Assembly: GCF_021655555.1 (NCBI RefSeq)
Contig: NZ_AP023086.1
Coordinates: 62,001-126,000, forward strand
From: Marinagarivorans cellulosilyticus
Lineage (GTDB): Bacteria > Pseudomonadota > Gammaproteobacteria > Pseudomonadales > Cellvibrionaceae
Direction: 5' to 3'
DNA: 64,000 bases
In this document: positions 52,986 to 62,655 of the stretch, piece by piece
Layout: every line of letters begins with the position of its first letter
Numbering within the stretch: the first letter of the stretch is position 1
The notes under the pieces: model-generated
What the model was told of the DNA's origin: nothing
What the model saw: only the letters and a program-made list of their open reading frames with translations
Databases searched by the model: none
Translations under genes and position numbers: made by a program

Positions 52986-53435
52986 ATGAATACTACTGCC
53001 GCAGCGCCCTTAAAGTCTTTGGTTCAAACCTTAAACGATAGCATAGAGTTTTATCGCACAGCCGCCCAAAAGGCGGAGAATGAAAGCTATCGTCAAGCGT
53101 TTAAGGAAATGGGCGACACCCACGTTTTAGCTAAGGCTTATTTGCAGCCTTACCTTGTGATGCAAACGGGAGCTGCAGAGGAAGGGCATACGTTTGGTGG
53201 CGCATTGCACCACCGTTATATAGAGATGCAAGATTCAACCAACCTTGATCACGATCGCACCTTGTTAAGGCAGCTAAGTGAAGTGGAAGATATCACGCTC
53301 AATATGATGGAAGTAACGGCAGCGGTTTCTAAAAATGCCATGGTAGCGATGGTGATTAAAGGGTTAATGCCGCAAATGAAAAAGTGTCGCGAACGAGTAT
53401 TGGGCCTAACGCAGATTAACGACATTGCTTGTTAG
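52986..53435 (+). CDS. PA2169/DUF2383-like four-helix protein, paralog A
   Basis: 149 aa, all-helical: LKSLVQTLNDSIEFYRTAAQKAE, YRQAFKEMGDTHVLAKAYLQPYL, the turn GAAEEGHTFGGALHHRYIEM, then LDHDRTLLRQLSEVEDITLNMM. It fits the PA2169/DUF2383 ferritin-like helical bundle group, often stress-induced. Conserved Glu and His residues (E-E-GH, E-D) may bind metal, but a full di-iron set is not clear. Preceded by GAAGGAGG. About 60 percent identical by eye to the gene at 53864. Confidence 0.7.
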   Translation: MNTTAAAPLKSLVQTLNDSIEFYRTAAQKAENESYRQAFKEMGDTHVLAKAYLQPYLVMQTGAAEEGHTFGGALHHRYIEMQDSTNLDHDRTLLRQLSEVEDITLNMMEVTAAVSKNAMVAMVIKGLMPQMKKCRERVLGLTQINDIAC

Positions 53436-53863
53436 TCAAAAGTCTAAGGGCTGCTGGTCGGCCCTTTAGCTAATTTTAAGGAATTAATAGTATCTAAAAT
53501 TTCCAGTACTCAATTGTGATGAATCATTATTGTGCGCCGTACAAAGCCAGACTTTAGCTCGCCAACTGGCCTAATAACTAAAAGCTGTTAATGGGTAGCC
53601 TGATGCGCCACTAAGTGGATTAGGATACTTATTTTTATAATGAATTGAAATTAGCGGCTGCATTTTTTGTTATGGGTATGCAGCATGCATAGTGCGTAAT
53701 ATGTTCAGGGTGTACCTTTATAGCTAAGGGGGCGTGTAGAAATGCACTTTCTTCGCGATGTCGGCATCATATTCTTCGATAGCTGACCCTACGCGATTTC
53801 AGTTCTCAGACGGTACCTTTTTGCCTTCACAAAAAATTGAGTATTTTTAGAGGATTTTAAGTT
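53436..53863. other. 428-bp intergenic region between the paralogs
   Basis: Its right third is a decayed family-1 element (53730-53858). No ORF or other signal is recognised in the rest. Confidence 0.5.
53730..53858. repeat. decayed family-1 element (copy 4)
   Basis: Left end GGGCGTGTAGAAATGCACTT and right part CAAAAAATTGAGTATTTTTAG still match copy 1; the middle has diverged. The right arm supplies AGAGGA 10 bp before the ATG at 53864, the only Shine-Dalgarno candidate of that gene. Confidence 0.6.
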
Positions 53864-54313
53864 ATGCCTAATTCATCAGCGGTTCCGTTAAAGTCGTTAG
53901 TGCAAGCGTTAAATGATGGCATTGAATTTTATCGTATTGCTTCTAAAAAGGTTGAACATGAAGATTTTCGCCAAGCATTTGATGAGCTAGCGCAAAGTCA
54001 CGTTTTGGCAAAAGCGTATTTGCAACCCTACCTTATTATGCAAACAGGCAGAGCAGAAGAAGGGCATACCTTTGGGGGTAAGTTGCACCATACTTATATA
54101 GAGCTAGAAGATAATGGTAATTTAGATCATGACTACACACTGCTTAAGCAGTTAGAACAAGTAGAAACAGTAACCCTAGATATGATGCAAGTAACAGCGG
54201 CGCTCAGCGAAAATGCATTGGTCAAAACGGTTATCAAGGGTCTAATCCCCAAAATTCAAGCCTGCCGTATGCGGGTTATTCAGCTAGAAGAAGTGACGCG
54301 CTTGCAGCAATAG
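53864..54313 (+). CDS. PA2169/DUF2383-like four-helix protein, paralog B
   Basis: 149 aa, the same length and layout as paralog A: LKSLVQALNDGIEFYRIASKKVE, FRQAFDELAQSHVLAKAYLQPYL, GRAEEGHTFGGKLHHTYIEL, LDHDYTLLKQLEQVETVTLDMM. The gene is bracketed by family-1 elements: the decayed copy provides its upstream region and a complete copy starts at the last base of its TAG stop. A tandem duplication with later element insertions is the simplest history. Confidence 0.7.
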   Translation: MPNSSAVPLKSLVQALNDGIEFYRIASKKVEHEDFRQAFDELAQSHVLAKAYLQPYLIMQTGRAEEGHTFGGKLHHTYIELEDNGNLDHDYTLLKQLEQVETVTLDMMQVTAALSENALVKTVIKGLIPKIQACRMRVIQLEEVTRLQQ

Positions 54314-54566
54314 GGCATCTCTAAAAATGCACTTTTTCCGCGATAGCGGCTTACAGGTTTTCGCTCCTGCAAAACCTGTATTCAGTCCATCCGTGGGCAT
54401 TAGCTCCGTCCTCGAGTCCTCACAAATTGGAGGATCAATTTGCACAGCTTGCTGCCCGCAAGGTGAAGCGCAAGGATGCGTTGAATGATTTACACCACGT
54501 AAACTGCGGCTCTCCGGGCGGTGCTTCCTTGCTCTCACAAAAAAATTACTATTTTTAGAGATGCCC
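54313..54566. repeat. family-1 MITE-like element, long form (copy 3)
   Basis: Ends GGGCATCTCTAAAAAT and ATTTTTAGAGATGCCC, flanked by AATA on both sides. Compared with the short form it has two extra internal blocks of about 50 and 65 bp, the first containing ACAGGTTTT / AAAACCTGT as a hairpin. The first G completes the stop of the upstream gene. Confidence 0.8.
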
Positions 54567-54597
54567 AATAGAAAATCAGTAAGCATTAATTGTAGTG

Positions 54598-56955
54598 TTA
54601 TAGCGAGTTAAAAGCATTTAGTAATACTTTTTCCAACTGTTCTTTATCTAGTGGCTTGTTTAAAAAGCCGTCCATACCAACATTTTTAGCAATAACTCTA
54701 TAATCTTCCATTGCGTGCGCGCTTAAAGCAATAATTATAATCGGTAGGTCATTTGGCCGTTTAACATCAAGTGCGCGTATTTGTTTTGTGGCTTCCCAGC
54801 CATCCAATTCAGGCATTTCCCCATCCATAAGTATTAAGTCAAATGTGTTTGGGTGTGAAGAACACGCGCTAATCACCTGCTCCCCGGTTTCCACCACAGT
54901 TGCAGAAATATTGAATTTTTTAAGGTACCCGTTGATAACTATTTGATTAACAGGATTGTCCTCTGCCACGATAACGCTCAACGCACTTAAGTTAGGGTAG
55001 GAGCTATAAGTTTTATTCTTCGATATGATTTCTGGGGTACCATTGCTTACATTTTTTATAGTTTCAATTAAAGTATTATTGCTAAACGGTAATGGTAACA
55101 CGGTTACAGAATTCTTTAAGTTGGATAAATTATTTAAAATTGACGGGACTGCATTCACGAGTAGAATTTTAAACTGATCATTAAAATTTGAATGGTTGAG
55201 TGTGACTAGTAATTGGGATAGTTTTTCATTGTTATGGCCAATAACAAAAGTGCCATTACTGCCATGAATTTCAATGCTTTCCATTAGACTATCGTAATTA
55301 CTAATAACCTTAGCGGCTAAGTTGTTCTGTAAAAGCAGGTTTTCTATATGACTTTCGTATTTGTCATTTTCAAAAAATAAGAAAATATTACGCTCTGCTT
55401 GGTGGGCGTCTGTAGGCAGTGTTTGTGGTGTTGTATTCTTGGCGGGGGGGAGTGGAATCTTAAACCAAAATGTAGAGCCTTTATGAATTTCGCTACTAAC
55501 ACCTATAGAGCCTCCCATGAGTTCTGCAAGCTTTTTGCAAATACATAGCCCTAAACCAGTCCCGCCGTACAGCCGTGTGGTAGAACTATCTGCCTGGCCG
55601 TAGGGTAAAAAAAGTTGTTCAAAAAGCGCTTCTTTAATACCTATGCCCGTATCACTAATCGATATAGTAATGTGGTTTTCTTCCGCATCGTCGCATTGGG
55701 CCTGTAAAATAATACTGCCTTTTTGTGTAAATTTAAAAGCATTGCCCAGTAGGTTAATGATAATTTGCCGGACTCGAGTTGGATCCCCAATAACAAATTT
55801 TGGGCATGTAGGAGAATAGATAACAAGGGTTTCAATATTTAATGTTCTAGATTTTTCTAAAAATAGGGCGATGCTCTCATTCAGGGTTGATTCTAGGTCA
55901 AACTCAACATTCTCTATTTCAATGGAGTTAGACTCAATCTTCAAGTTATCGAGTATTTCATTAATAATATGTATTAATGATTCCCCCGATTTTTCGATAA
56001 TATCAATGTATTGGCGTTGATCATGAGAAAGAGGTGTTTCGCCTAGAAGATTAATCAGCCCCAAAATTCCATTCATGGGGGTACGAATTTCGTGACTCAT
56101 AGCCGCTAAAAATTCACTTTTTGCCTGAGAAGCTTTTTCTAGTTGATAGGTTCTGCTTTTAACTTTTTGTTCAAGGCTTTGCGAGTAGGCATTTAAATCT
56201 CTGTCTTTTATTATTAAAGAGTGTGTCATGGCGTGAAACGTTTTAACCATCACGCCTAGTTCATCGTCGCGTGAAAGAAGGTCTTCGTTATCTGTAAATA
56301 TCTGGTTGTCTTGAGTTTTGAAATTACGCATTATTTTGGTTATTCTTTCTAGTGGTTTTCCAATAAGCTGATTAATAATCAGATAGAAAATAATGCATAA
56401 AAGTAAGGTTTTAAATATTGCGCTAATTATAGTTATAACAAACGTGTGTGCTGCGCGATTAAATACAACAATGGAATTGCTCTTTAGTACCAAGTTTCCA
56501 ATGACTTGCTCTTCAATATATTCATTGGAGTAAGCGATTTTGTGGCGGTAGCTATACTCGTCAAAAATAAAACGAGATATAATAGAATTGTTGGTTAAGT
56601 ACTCTTTCTTATGAATTTTTTGTGATGTTTTATGTAAAACATTATTATTTGTGTCTAAAAGCTCAATATGCTTGATATCATGATTGATATTTAACATACC
56701 CTGTAGTGAGGCAAGCGTTTGTTCTTCGTCTACGTTCCACAGCGCCTTTGATATGATTGGGTTAAAAGTCAAAATGACATTTTCTACTTCGCTACTCAGG
56801 CGTGCCTTTTCGTTCTTATATTCTAATATTAATTGGCCTAGTGTTAATAAAAACGCTAGGCTCAAGTAGAGCGTAAGGGTTACACGCAGCAAGCTTTTAG
56901 CTAAAGAAGTCTTTGCTGATGCTACCTTTAAAAAGGGTATATTAAAGATATCCAT
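54598..56955 (-). CDS. hybrid sensor histidine kinase with pseudo-receiver
   Basis: 785 aa. Membrane helices at about 23-43 and 172-196 frame a periplasmic sensor of about 125 residues; a HAMP-like linker runs about 197-250. HisKA with H288 (MSHEIRTPMNG), then HATPase (NLLGNAFKFT, DTGIGI, GTGLGL). The stretch about 525-640 (NIFLFFENDKYE... ILLVNAVPS) has receiver-like spacing but no phospho-acceptor Asp, so it is a pseudo-receiver. A true receiver follows with D711 and K767. No HPt domain; phosphate must go to a separate protein. It is divergent from a periplasmic binding protein (119 bp between starts), its likely sensory partner. Confidence 0.85.
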   Translation of the reverse strand: MDIFNIPFLKVASAKTSLAKSLLRVTLTLYLSLAFLLTLGQLILEYKNEKARLSSEVENVILTFNPIISKALWNVDEEQTLASLQGMLNINHDIKHIELLDTNNNVLHKTSQKIHKKEYLTNNSIISRFIFDEYSYRHKIAYSNEYIEEQVIGNLVLKSNSIVVFNRAAHTFVITIISAIFKTLLLCIIFYLIINQLIGKPLERITKIMRNFKTQDNQIFTDNEDLLSRDDELGVMVKTFHAMTHSLIIKDRDLNAYSQSLEQKVKSRTYQLEKASQAKSEFLAAMSHEIRTPMNGILGLINLLGETPLSHDQRQYIDIIEKSGESLIHIINEILDNLKIESNSIEIENVEFDLESTLNESIALFLEKSRTLNIETLVIYSPTCPKFVIGDPTRVRQIIINLLGNAFKFTQKGSIILQAQCDDAEENHITISISDTGIGIKEALFEQLFLPYGQADSSTTRLYGGTGLGLCICKKLAELMGGSIGVSSEIHKGSTFWFKIPLPPAKNTTPQTLPTDAHQAERNIFLFFENDKYESHIENLLLQNNLAAKVISNYDSLMESIEIHGSNGTFVIGHNNEKLSQLLVTLNHSNFNDQFKILLVNAVPSILNNLSNLKNSVTVLPLPFSNNTLIETIKNVSNGTPEIISKNKTYSSYPNLSALSVIVAEDNPVNQIVINGYLKKFNISATVVETGEQVISACSSHPNTFDLILMDGEMPELDGWEATKQIRALDVKRPNDLPIIIIALSAHAMEDYRVIAKNVGMDGFLNKPLDKEQLEKVLLNAFNSL

Positions 56956-57074
56956 TATTGCTTTTTTGCTCTACTGATATTTGCATTATTTCTTCTAAGG
57001 CAGTTATTTAGAATGCTAAAAATGACTGCACACTGTAAATAGTAGTGCTAATTTTCATTGGTGTAGTGATTAAT

Positions 57075-58004
57075 ATGATTTATTGCAAAATATCGGCTAT
57101 AAAGTCCTACTTATATGTAATGGTTATTACGGTTCTTGCCTCTATGCAAATTGGTAATAGTGCGCTAGCACAAACCCTAACGGTTCGATATCCTGCGGTT
57201 CAGCACCCCTATTATTCAGAACGGGATCAATATTTCGTAAAGATATTAAAGATGGCCCTTTCTGAGTCAGGGTGGCAGCACGAGATAGAGAGTATTAACT
57301 TTCCGGCTTATAGCGAGAACCGAAGCGTAGTGTTTTTGAAGGCTAAACAGTATGACGTACATTGGCTTAATACCACCGTAGAGCGCGAAGCCGAAGTTGA
57401 AGCAATTAAGATCCCATTATATAAAGGTGTTATTGGTTGGCGAGCGCTGTTAATAAAGGATGGCAGGCAGCCTGAGTTTGATCAGGTAAAAACTATTGAA
57501 GATCTTCAGCGGTATTTATTTATTCAAGGGCATGATTGGGCGGATATCGAGATATTAAAAAATAATCAGCTTAGAGTTGAAGGGTCTTCTAATTGGGCTG
57601 GACTATTTAAAATGGTGGACTTAGGGCGGGTCGACGCATTTCCTCGTTCAATTGTCGAAATTGTAGAGGAGCACCATAAATATGGTGAAGGATTAAAGAT
57701 AGAGAAAGGGGTGATATTACAGTACCCTTCGGCCTATTACTTTTTTGTTCACAAGGATAATACAGAACTAAAAGCTGCGATTGAATCTGGGTTAAACACT
57801 ATTATCCAAGATGGACGTTTTGATAGAATATTTTTCGAAACATTTTTATCAAAAATAGAGCCCCTAAATATAGAACACAGGCGCGTTTTTAGCATTGAAC
57901 GCTTAGCTCTAAAAAACTCAATGCCTTTAGAGGATGAACATTTGTGGTTCAGTGTTGATTGGTATAAACGCATGAAGGCGCAATATTTACAAAAAGATGA
58001 TTGA
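57075..58004 (+). CDS. periplasmic substrate-binding-like protein (SBP_bac_3 type)
   Basis: 309 aa from the ATG at 57075; ten more upstream codons are possible. Signal peptide up to NSALAQ. The mature part resembles family-3 extracellular solute-binding proteins: LTVRYPAVQHPYYSERDQYFVKILKMAL, YDVHWLNTTVEREAEV, FPRSIVEIVEEH, YFFVHKDNTELKAAIESGL. No ABC permease or ATPase is nearby. The divergent hybrid kinase suggests a sensing role, as a ligand-binding partner of the kinase, rather than transport; this is inferred from position. Confidence 0.7.
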   Translation: MIYCKISAIKSYLYVMVITVLASMQIGNSALAQTLTVRYPAVQHPYYSERDQYFVKILKMALSESGWQHEIESINFPAYSENRSVVFLKAKQYDVHWLNTTVEREAEVEAIKIPLYKGVIGWRALLIKDGRQPEFDQVKTIEDLQRYLFIQGHDWADIEILKNNQLRVEGSSNWAGLFKMVDLGRVDAFPRSIVEIVEEHHKYGEGLKIEKGVILQYPSAYYFFVHKDNTELKAAIESGLNTIIQDGRFDRIFFETFLSKIEPLNIEHRRVFSIERLALKNSMPLEDEHLWFSVDWYKRMKAQYLQKDD

Positions 58005-58130
58005 GCCAGTCGATTCTTAAGGCTCAGTCGTATTATTCTTTGAATCTGTTAAAATTACCCATTGGTATGATTTCTAGGCGGCCGGTAAATATTGGCTGTC
58101 ATTTTAATACAGTATGGTAATGGCGATAGA

Positions 58131-58952
58131 ATGATTCAAGGTACCCTCGAAAAAATGCACGCAACCCTCGATGACCAATGCGCGGTGCAATATCAGCTCC
58201 CTATTGGTGATCAACGTATAGCGCTTAACCCATTGATTGGTAAAACATTGACGTTAAGCTATACCGGCAGTATTCACTGCAGTAACTGCAATAAAAAAAC
58301 TAAAAAAAGTTATGCACAAGGGCATTGTTACGTTTGTATGCAAAAACTGGCAAGTTGCGATATGTGCATTATGAAACCAGAGACCTGTCACTATGCTCAG
58401 GGCACTTGTCGCGAGCCGCAGTGGGGCGAACAAAATTGTTTTATTCCGCACTATGTTTATTTGTCGAATACCTCCGGCATTAAAGTCGGCATTACACGCC
58501 ATACCCAGCTGCCTACACGCTGGATAGACCAAGGGGCTACGCAAGGCCTACCCATCTTTAAGGTAAAGTCACGGCATATATCTGGCTTAGTGGAAATAGC
58601 GTTGGCTAAATTGGTTGCTGATAAAACACATTGGCAAGCGATGTTAAAAGGCAATGCCGATGATGTTGATTTAGCCGCTAAGGCCGGTGAATTGATTCCA
58701 ATGGTAGAGCAAAGCCTTGCACAAATAACACAAGAGCATGGCGACGATGCTATAGAACCTTTATCAGAAGCTATCCAAACTATTCAATACCCAATTACCG
58801 AATTCCCTAAAAAGGTAAAATCGTATAATTTTGATAAAGAGCCTGTGCTTAGTGATGTGCTAACAGGCATTAAAGGGCAGTATCTGATTTTTGAAAACGG
58901 TGTAATCAACGTACGCAAATTTACCTCATACGAGGTAGCATTGGAGTATTAA
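58131..58952 (+). CDS. DUF2797 cysteine-rich protein with GIY-YIG-like segment
   Basis: 273 aa from the ATG at 58131; 13 upstream codons read from a TTG are less likely. The N-terminal half carries a set of CxxC pairs (CSNC, CYVC, CDMC) for two or three zinc or iron sites. The segment YVYLSNTSGIKVGITRHTQLPTRW resembles the GIY-YIG nuclease core, as in DUF2797. The biochemical role is unknown. It is convergent with polA. Confidence 0.75.
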   Translation: MIQGTLEKMHATLDDQCAVQYQLPIGDQRIALNPLIGKTLTLSYTGSIHCSNCNKKTKKSYAQGHCYVCMQKLASCDMCIMKPETCHYAQGTCREPQWGEQNCFIPHYVYLSNTSGIKVGITRHTQLPTRWIDQGATQGLPIFKVKSRHISGLVEIALAKLVADKTHWQAMLKGNADDVDLAAKAGELIPMVEQSLAQITQEHGDDAIEPLSEAIQTIQYPITEFPKKVKSYNFDKEPVLSDVLTGIKGQYLIFENGVINVRKFTSYEVALEY

Positions 58953-58965
58953 CGGGGTTAATCCA

Positions 58966-59000
58966 AGTGAATAAAGCCTGCTATTTCAGCTTTATTCACT
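58966..59000. terminator. hairpin between convergent DUF2797 and polA
   Basis: Perfect 12-bp arms AGTGAATAAAGC and GCTTTATTCACT with an 11-base loop. No long T-run, but the position between two stops fits a shared terminator. Confidence 0.65.
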
Positions 59001-59007
59001 GAGTTCC

Positions 59008-61782
59008 TTAATGAGCTTCATCCCAGTTATCACCAATACCGGCTTCGACTAATAGTGGTACATCTAATGTCATGGCCTGGCTCATTAAATCACACACCTG
59101 CGCGGCAAACGTTTCGGCTATTTCTTCTTTTACTTCAAAAACCAGTTCGTCGTGTACCTGCATAATCATTTTGGCGGGTTGCTGGGTTTGGTGTAGCCAG
59201 TCGTGAACTTTTAACATCGCTATTTTAATAATGTCAGCAGCGGTGCCTTGCATTGGGGCGTTAATGGCGGTGCGCTCGGCGGCTTGTCGGCGCATGCCGT
59301 TGCGGTCGTTAATTTCTGGTAGGTACAAACGACGCCCTGCTAATGTTTGTACATAGCCTTTATCGGCGGCATCAACGCGGGTGTTATCCATATACGATTT
59401 AACGCCTGGGTAGCGTTCAAAATATAAATCGATATAGCTTTGTGCTTCTGCGCGGCCAATATGCAATTGCTTGGCAAGGCCAAATGCGCTCATGCCGTAA
59501 ATTAAACCAAAGTTAATGGCTTTGGCGCTGCGGCGTTGCTGTGGTTCTACGGCCTCTAATGGTACGCCAAAAACTTCGGCGGCGGTGGCGCTGTGAATAT
59601 CTTTCCCGTCGTTAAAGGCTTGTAGTAATGTTTTATCCCCAGATAAATGCGCCATAATGCGAAGTTCGATTTGAGAATAATCCGCAGCAATTATTTTATA
59701 GCCTTTAGGCGCAACAAAAGCTTTTCGTATGCGCCGGCCCTCGGCATTTTTAATGGGAATATTTTGCAGATTAGGATTATTCGAACTCAGGCGTCCAGTA
59801 GCTGTGACCGCTTGATGGTAAGAGGTATGGACTCGGCCGGTGGCAGGAGCAATCATGTTGGGGAGTTTATCTGCATAGGTCGATTTTAGCTTTGCTAAAC
59901 CGCGGTGCTCTAAAATAAGTTTGGGCAGCGGGTAATCTAGGGCGAGCTCCTGCAGTACTTCTTCGGCTGTTGAAGGCGCACCACCTTTGGTCTTTTTCAA
60001 GACGGGCAATCCCAGCTCGTTGAAAAATATTTCGCCCAGCTGCTTGGGGCTCGATAAATTAAATTCGCGGCCTGCAAGGTTAAAAGCTTCTTTTTCTAGC
60101 TCATCTAAGCGTTGGCTAAGCTCTTGGCTATGCTGGTTTAATACGGCTGCGTCTAGTAGCACGCCGTTTCGTTCTATGCTGTGCAATACCTTCACTAAGG
60201 GAAGTTCTATGGTATTAAAGACGCTAAGTAGCTCAGGCGCTGACGATAACTTTTCCCATAACGCCAAATGCAGTCGCAGAGTAATATCGGCATCTTCAGC
60301 GGCATAGGGGGCGGCTTTGTCTAATTCAATTTGGTTAAATGTTAATTGTTTAGCGCCTTTGCCGGCAATGTCTTCGAAACTAATGTTGGTGTGGCCTAAA
60401 TGGGCGAGTGCTAGCGTATCCATATCGTGCCGGCCTAGCGAATTAGACACATAGCTTTCTAGCATGGTGTCGAACTTAATGGCTTTAAGTTCAATCCCGT
60501 GATTACTCAACACATTGGCATCGTATTTTAAATTCTGCCCGACAATAGGCGTATTTTCGTTTTCTAATAGTGGGCGCAGTTGCTCAAGCACCCAGTCGCG
60601 CTCTAGTTGCTCTGGTGCGCCAAGGTAATCGTGCCCAAAAGGCACATAGGCGGCTTTGCCGGGTTCTACAGCGAAAGAAACCCCCACAACTTGTGCCTGC
60701 ATATAGTCTAAGCTTGTGGTTTCTGTATCAAAAGCAAATAGGGGGGCTACTTGTAGTTTTGCTAGCCAGTGTGCAAACGCTTCTTTGTCTAAAATTGTAT
60801 CGTATTGGGTTTCGATATCTTCTGCGGGTACGGCTAAGGTTTGCTCATTGCTTAAGCCTGTATCACTTGTGGAAGCTGCTGGGTCTTTATCATTTTGATT
60901 TAGCTCATTAACCCAGCTTTTAAATTCGTATTCGATAAAAAAAGTTTTTAGTGCTTCAGCATTGGCTGGGGCGTTGTGTAAATCGTTAAGGTCGAAATCT
61001 AATTCAACATCGAGCTTAATGGTGGCGAGTAAATAAGAAAGGTCGGCAGATTCACGATTAGCCTCTAATTTCTTCGCCATCGTTTTGGCGCCTCTAAAGC
61101 TTAGGGTGGCGACTTCGTCAAGGCGCTGGTATATATCCTCGATACTACCCAAGCCTTGCAATAGGCCGAGCGCTGTTTTTTCTCCAACGCCAGGTACACC
61201 GGGAATGTTGTCGACTTTGTCTCCCATTAAAGCGAGAAAGTCGATAATTAATTCGGGTGGAATACCAAACTTATCTTTAACGCCTTGCACGTCCATCACG
61301 GTGTCGGTCATGGTATTGACAAGGGTGACATGCTGGTTGACCAGCTGGGCCATATCTTTATCGCCAGTAGAGATCACAACGTCACGCTGCTGTTCGGTGG
61401 CAATGCGAGACAAGGTGCCAATCACATCATCGGCTTCTACACCTTCAATGCAAATAAGGGGCAGGCCCATAGCGCGGATAATATCGTGGATAGGTGCAAT
61501 TTGGCTGCGCAAGTCATCGGGCATTGGCGGCCGGTTGGCTTTGTATTCTTTGTAGATATCGTCGCGAAAAGTTTTGCCTTTGGCATCAAAGATGACGGCA
61601 ACAGTACTTTTTGGGTAGTCCTTATGCAGGCGGCGCATCATGTTGATAACACCTTTAATCGCACCGGTTGGTTGCCCCTTAGAATTATTTAAGGGAGGCA
61701 AAGCGTGATAGGCGCGAAATAAATAAGACGAGCCATCAACGAGTACTAACGGCGCGGTAGAAGGGGTATTGGACGAAGACAT
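59008..61782 (-). CDS. polA: DNA polymerase I
   Basis: 924 aa, full length. 5'-3' exonuclease at about 1-280 (VDGSSYLFRAYHALPPL, GDKVDNIPGVPGVGEKTA). 3'-5' exonuclease with an intact DxE site (FDTETTSLD, about 350), so proofreading should be active. The polymerase domain has motif A (DYSQIELRIMAHLSGD), the O-helix region (RRSAKAINFGLIYGMSAFGLA) and motif C (QVHDELVFEV). Acts in replication primer removal and repair. It stands alone with a 450-bp divergent spacer upstream. Confidence 0.97.
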   Translation of the reverse strand: MSSSNTPSTAPLVLVDGSSYLFRAYHALPPLNNSKGQPTGAIKGVINMMRRLHKDYPKSTVAVIFDAKGKTFRDDIYKEYKANRPPMPDDLRSQIAPIHDIIRAMGLPLICIEGVEADDVIGTLSRIATEQQRDVVISTGDKDMAQLVNQHVTLVNTMTDTVMDVQGVKDKFGIPPELIIDFLALMGDKVDNIPGVPGVGEKTALGLLQGLGSIEDIYQRLDEVATLSFRGAKTMAKKLEANRESADLSYLLATIKLDVELDFDLNDLHNAPANAEALKTFFIEYEFKSWVNELNQNDKDPAASTSDTGLSNEQTLAVPAEDIETQYDTILDKEAFAHWLAKLQVAPLFAFDTETTSLDYMQAQVVGVSFAVEPGKAAYVPFGHDYLGAPEQLERDWVLEQLRPLLENENTPIVGQNLKYDANVLSNHGIELKAIKFDTMLESYVSNSLGRHDMDTLALAHLGHTNISFEDIAGKGAKQLTFNQIELDKAAPYAAEDADITLRLHLALWEKLSSAPELLSVFNTIELPLVKVLHSIERNGVLLDAAVLNQHSQELSQRLDELEKEAFNLAGREFNLSSPKQLGEIFFNELGLPVLKKTKGGAPSTAEEVLQELALDYPLPKLILEHRGLAKLKSTYADKLPNMIAPATGRVHTSYHQAVTATGRLSSNNPNLQNIPIKNAEGRRIRKAFVAPKGYKIIAADYSQIELRIMAHLSGDKTLLQAFNDGKDIHSATAAEVFGVPLEAVEPQQRRSAKAINFGLIYGMSAFGLAKQLHIGRAEAQSYIDLYFERYPGVKSYMDNTRVDAADKGYVQTLAGRRLYLPEINDRNGMRRQAAERTAINAPMQGTAADIIKIAMLKVHDWLHQTQQPAKMIMQVHDELVFEVKEEIAETFAAQVCDLMSQAMTLDVPLLVEAGIGDNWDEAH

Positions 61783-62239
61783 AACAAAACCTAAATTAAA
61801 CGGTACCGCGATAAGCGGTGAGGCAAATAAATTGCTGCCAATAGTACATTATCGCGCACAGATAATCCCAAGCCTGCCCTGCATCGCTGCCCCTATTATG
61901 CTCAAAAAGCGTAACTGTTCAGGGGTAAATATTGTTCGCCTATAAGGCAGATTGATTGTTTTCTAGACGTTTACGGGCTAGGGCGCTTGCATAGTGCCTT
62001 CGGCTGGCTTGAACGGCTTAGAGGTTGATTAATTAATGCGCAATTTTGCAGATGACTGAATAGGGCTAAAAAACACGTAGCCAATACGAGAGAACGATAA
62101 AAACTTTTTCCACAATGGCAACTTCTTGTTTATGAGTATTTTGTGGAGGGGGCGATATTTCTACATTTGCAGCAAGAATTTTTGTGTAGCGCTAGCTTGA
62201 GAAGCGTTATTCTCTGCCGATCATAATAATAATACTCTA
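61783..62239. other. 457-bp region upstream of polA
   Basis: Should hold the polA promoter and that of the possible small gene at 62240. A CCACAA...TTGTGG inverted repeat (about 62110-62145) is the only structure seen. Confidence 0.4.
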
Positions 62240-62407
62240 ATGAATCCATTGTTGGGTCGTTATTTAAACAGAACAAGGTTACAGTTGGGTGTATCTATGA
62301 ATGGCTTAAATAGTCCCAAAGCTAAAGGGCAAGAGGCAGCAGTGAATATTAGCTTGGGTGTGGTTAAGGGGATTGATGGCAGTGCAATGTCGGCGCTTGG
62401 TGTTTAG
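62240..62407 (+). CDS. possible small protein of 55 residues
   Basis: MNPLLGRYLNRTRLQLGVSMNG... to ...AMSALGV. No strong ribosome site, but three things support it: a family-2 repeat half (CCTAGAAACCGC) begins right at its TAG stop, as at real genes elsewhere in the window; a strong plus-strand terminator lies 250 bp downstream with no other plus-strand gene to serve; and the sequence is not low-complexity. Function unknown. Confidence 0.4.
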   Translation: MNPLLGRYLNRTRLQLGVSMNGLNSPKAKGQEAAVNISLGVVKGIDGSAMSALGV

Positions 62408-62655
62408 CCTAGAAACCGCTAAGCGAGGTGTAATATTGTGTAATAGACAAGCCTTAGCAAGACATGCCAGCATTGGATGCGCTTAATATTCGGTGGCTAG
62501 AACAATATGACGGTGTTGTTCTGGCTTAAGTCAGTGGCCCCTTCACTGCGCACCGGTAATTACAGAGGCTGTTAGCGGAACATTGCAGGTGCCGTTAAAA
62601 AAGCCCAAAGCGCACAACAACCCCGGATTTGACACAAATTACTGTTATTGGGTCA

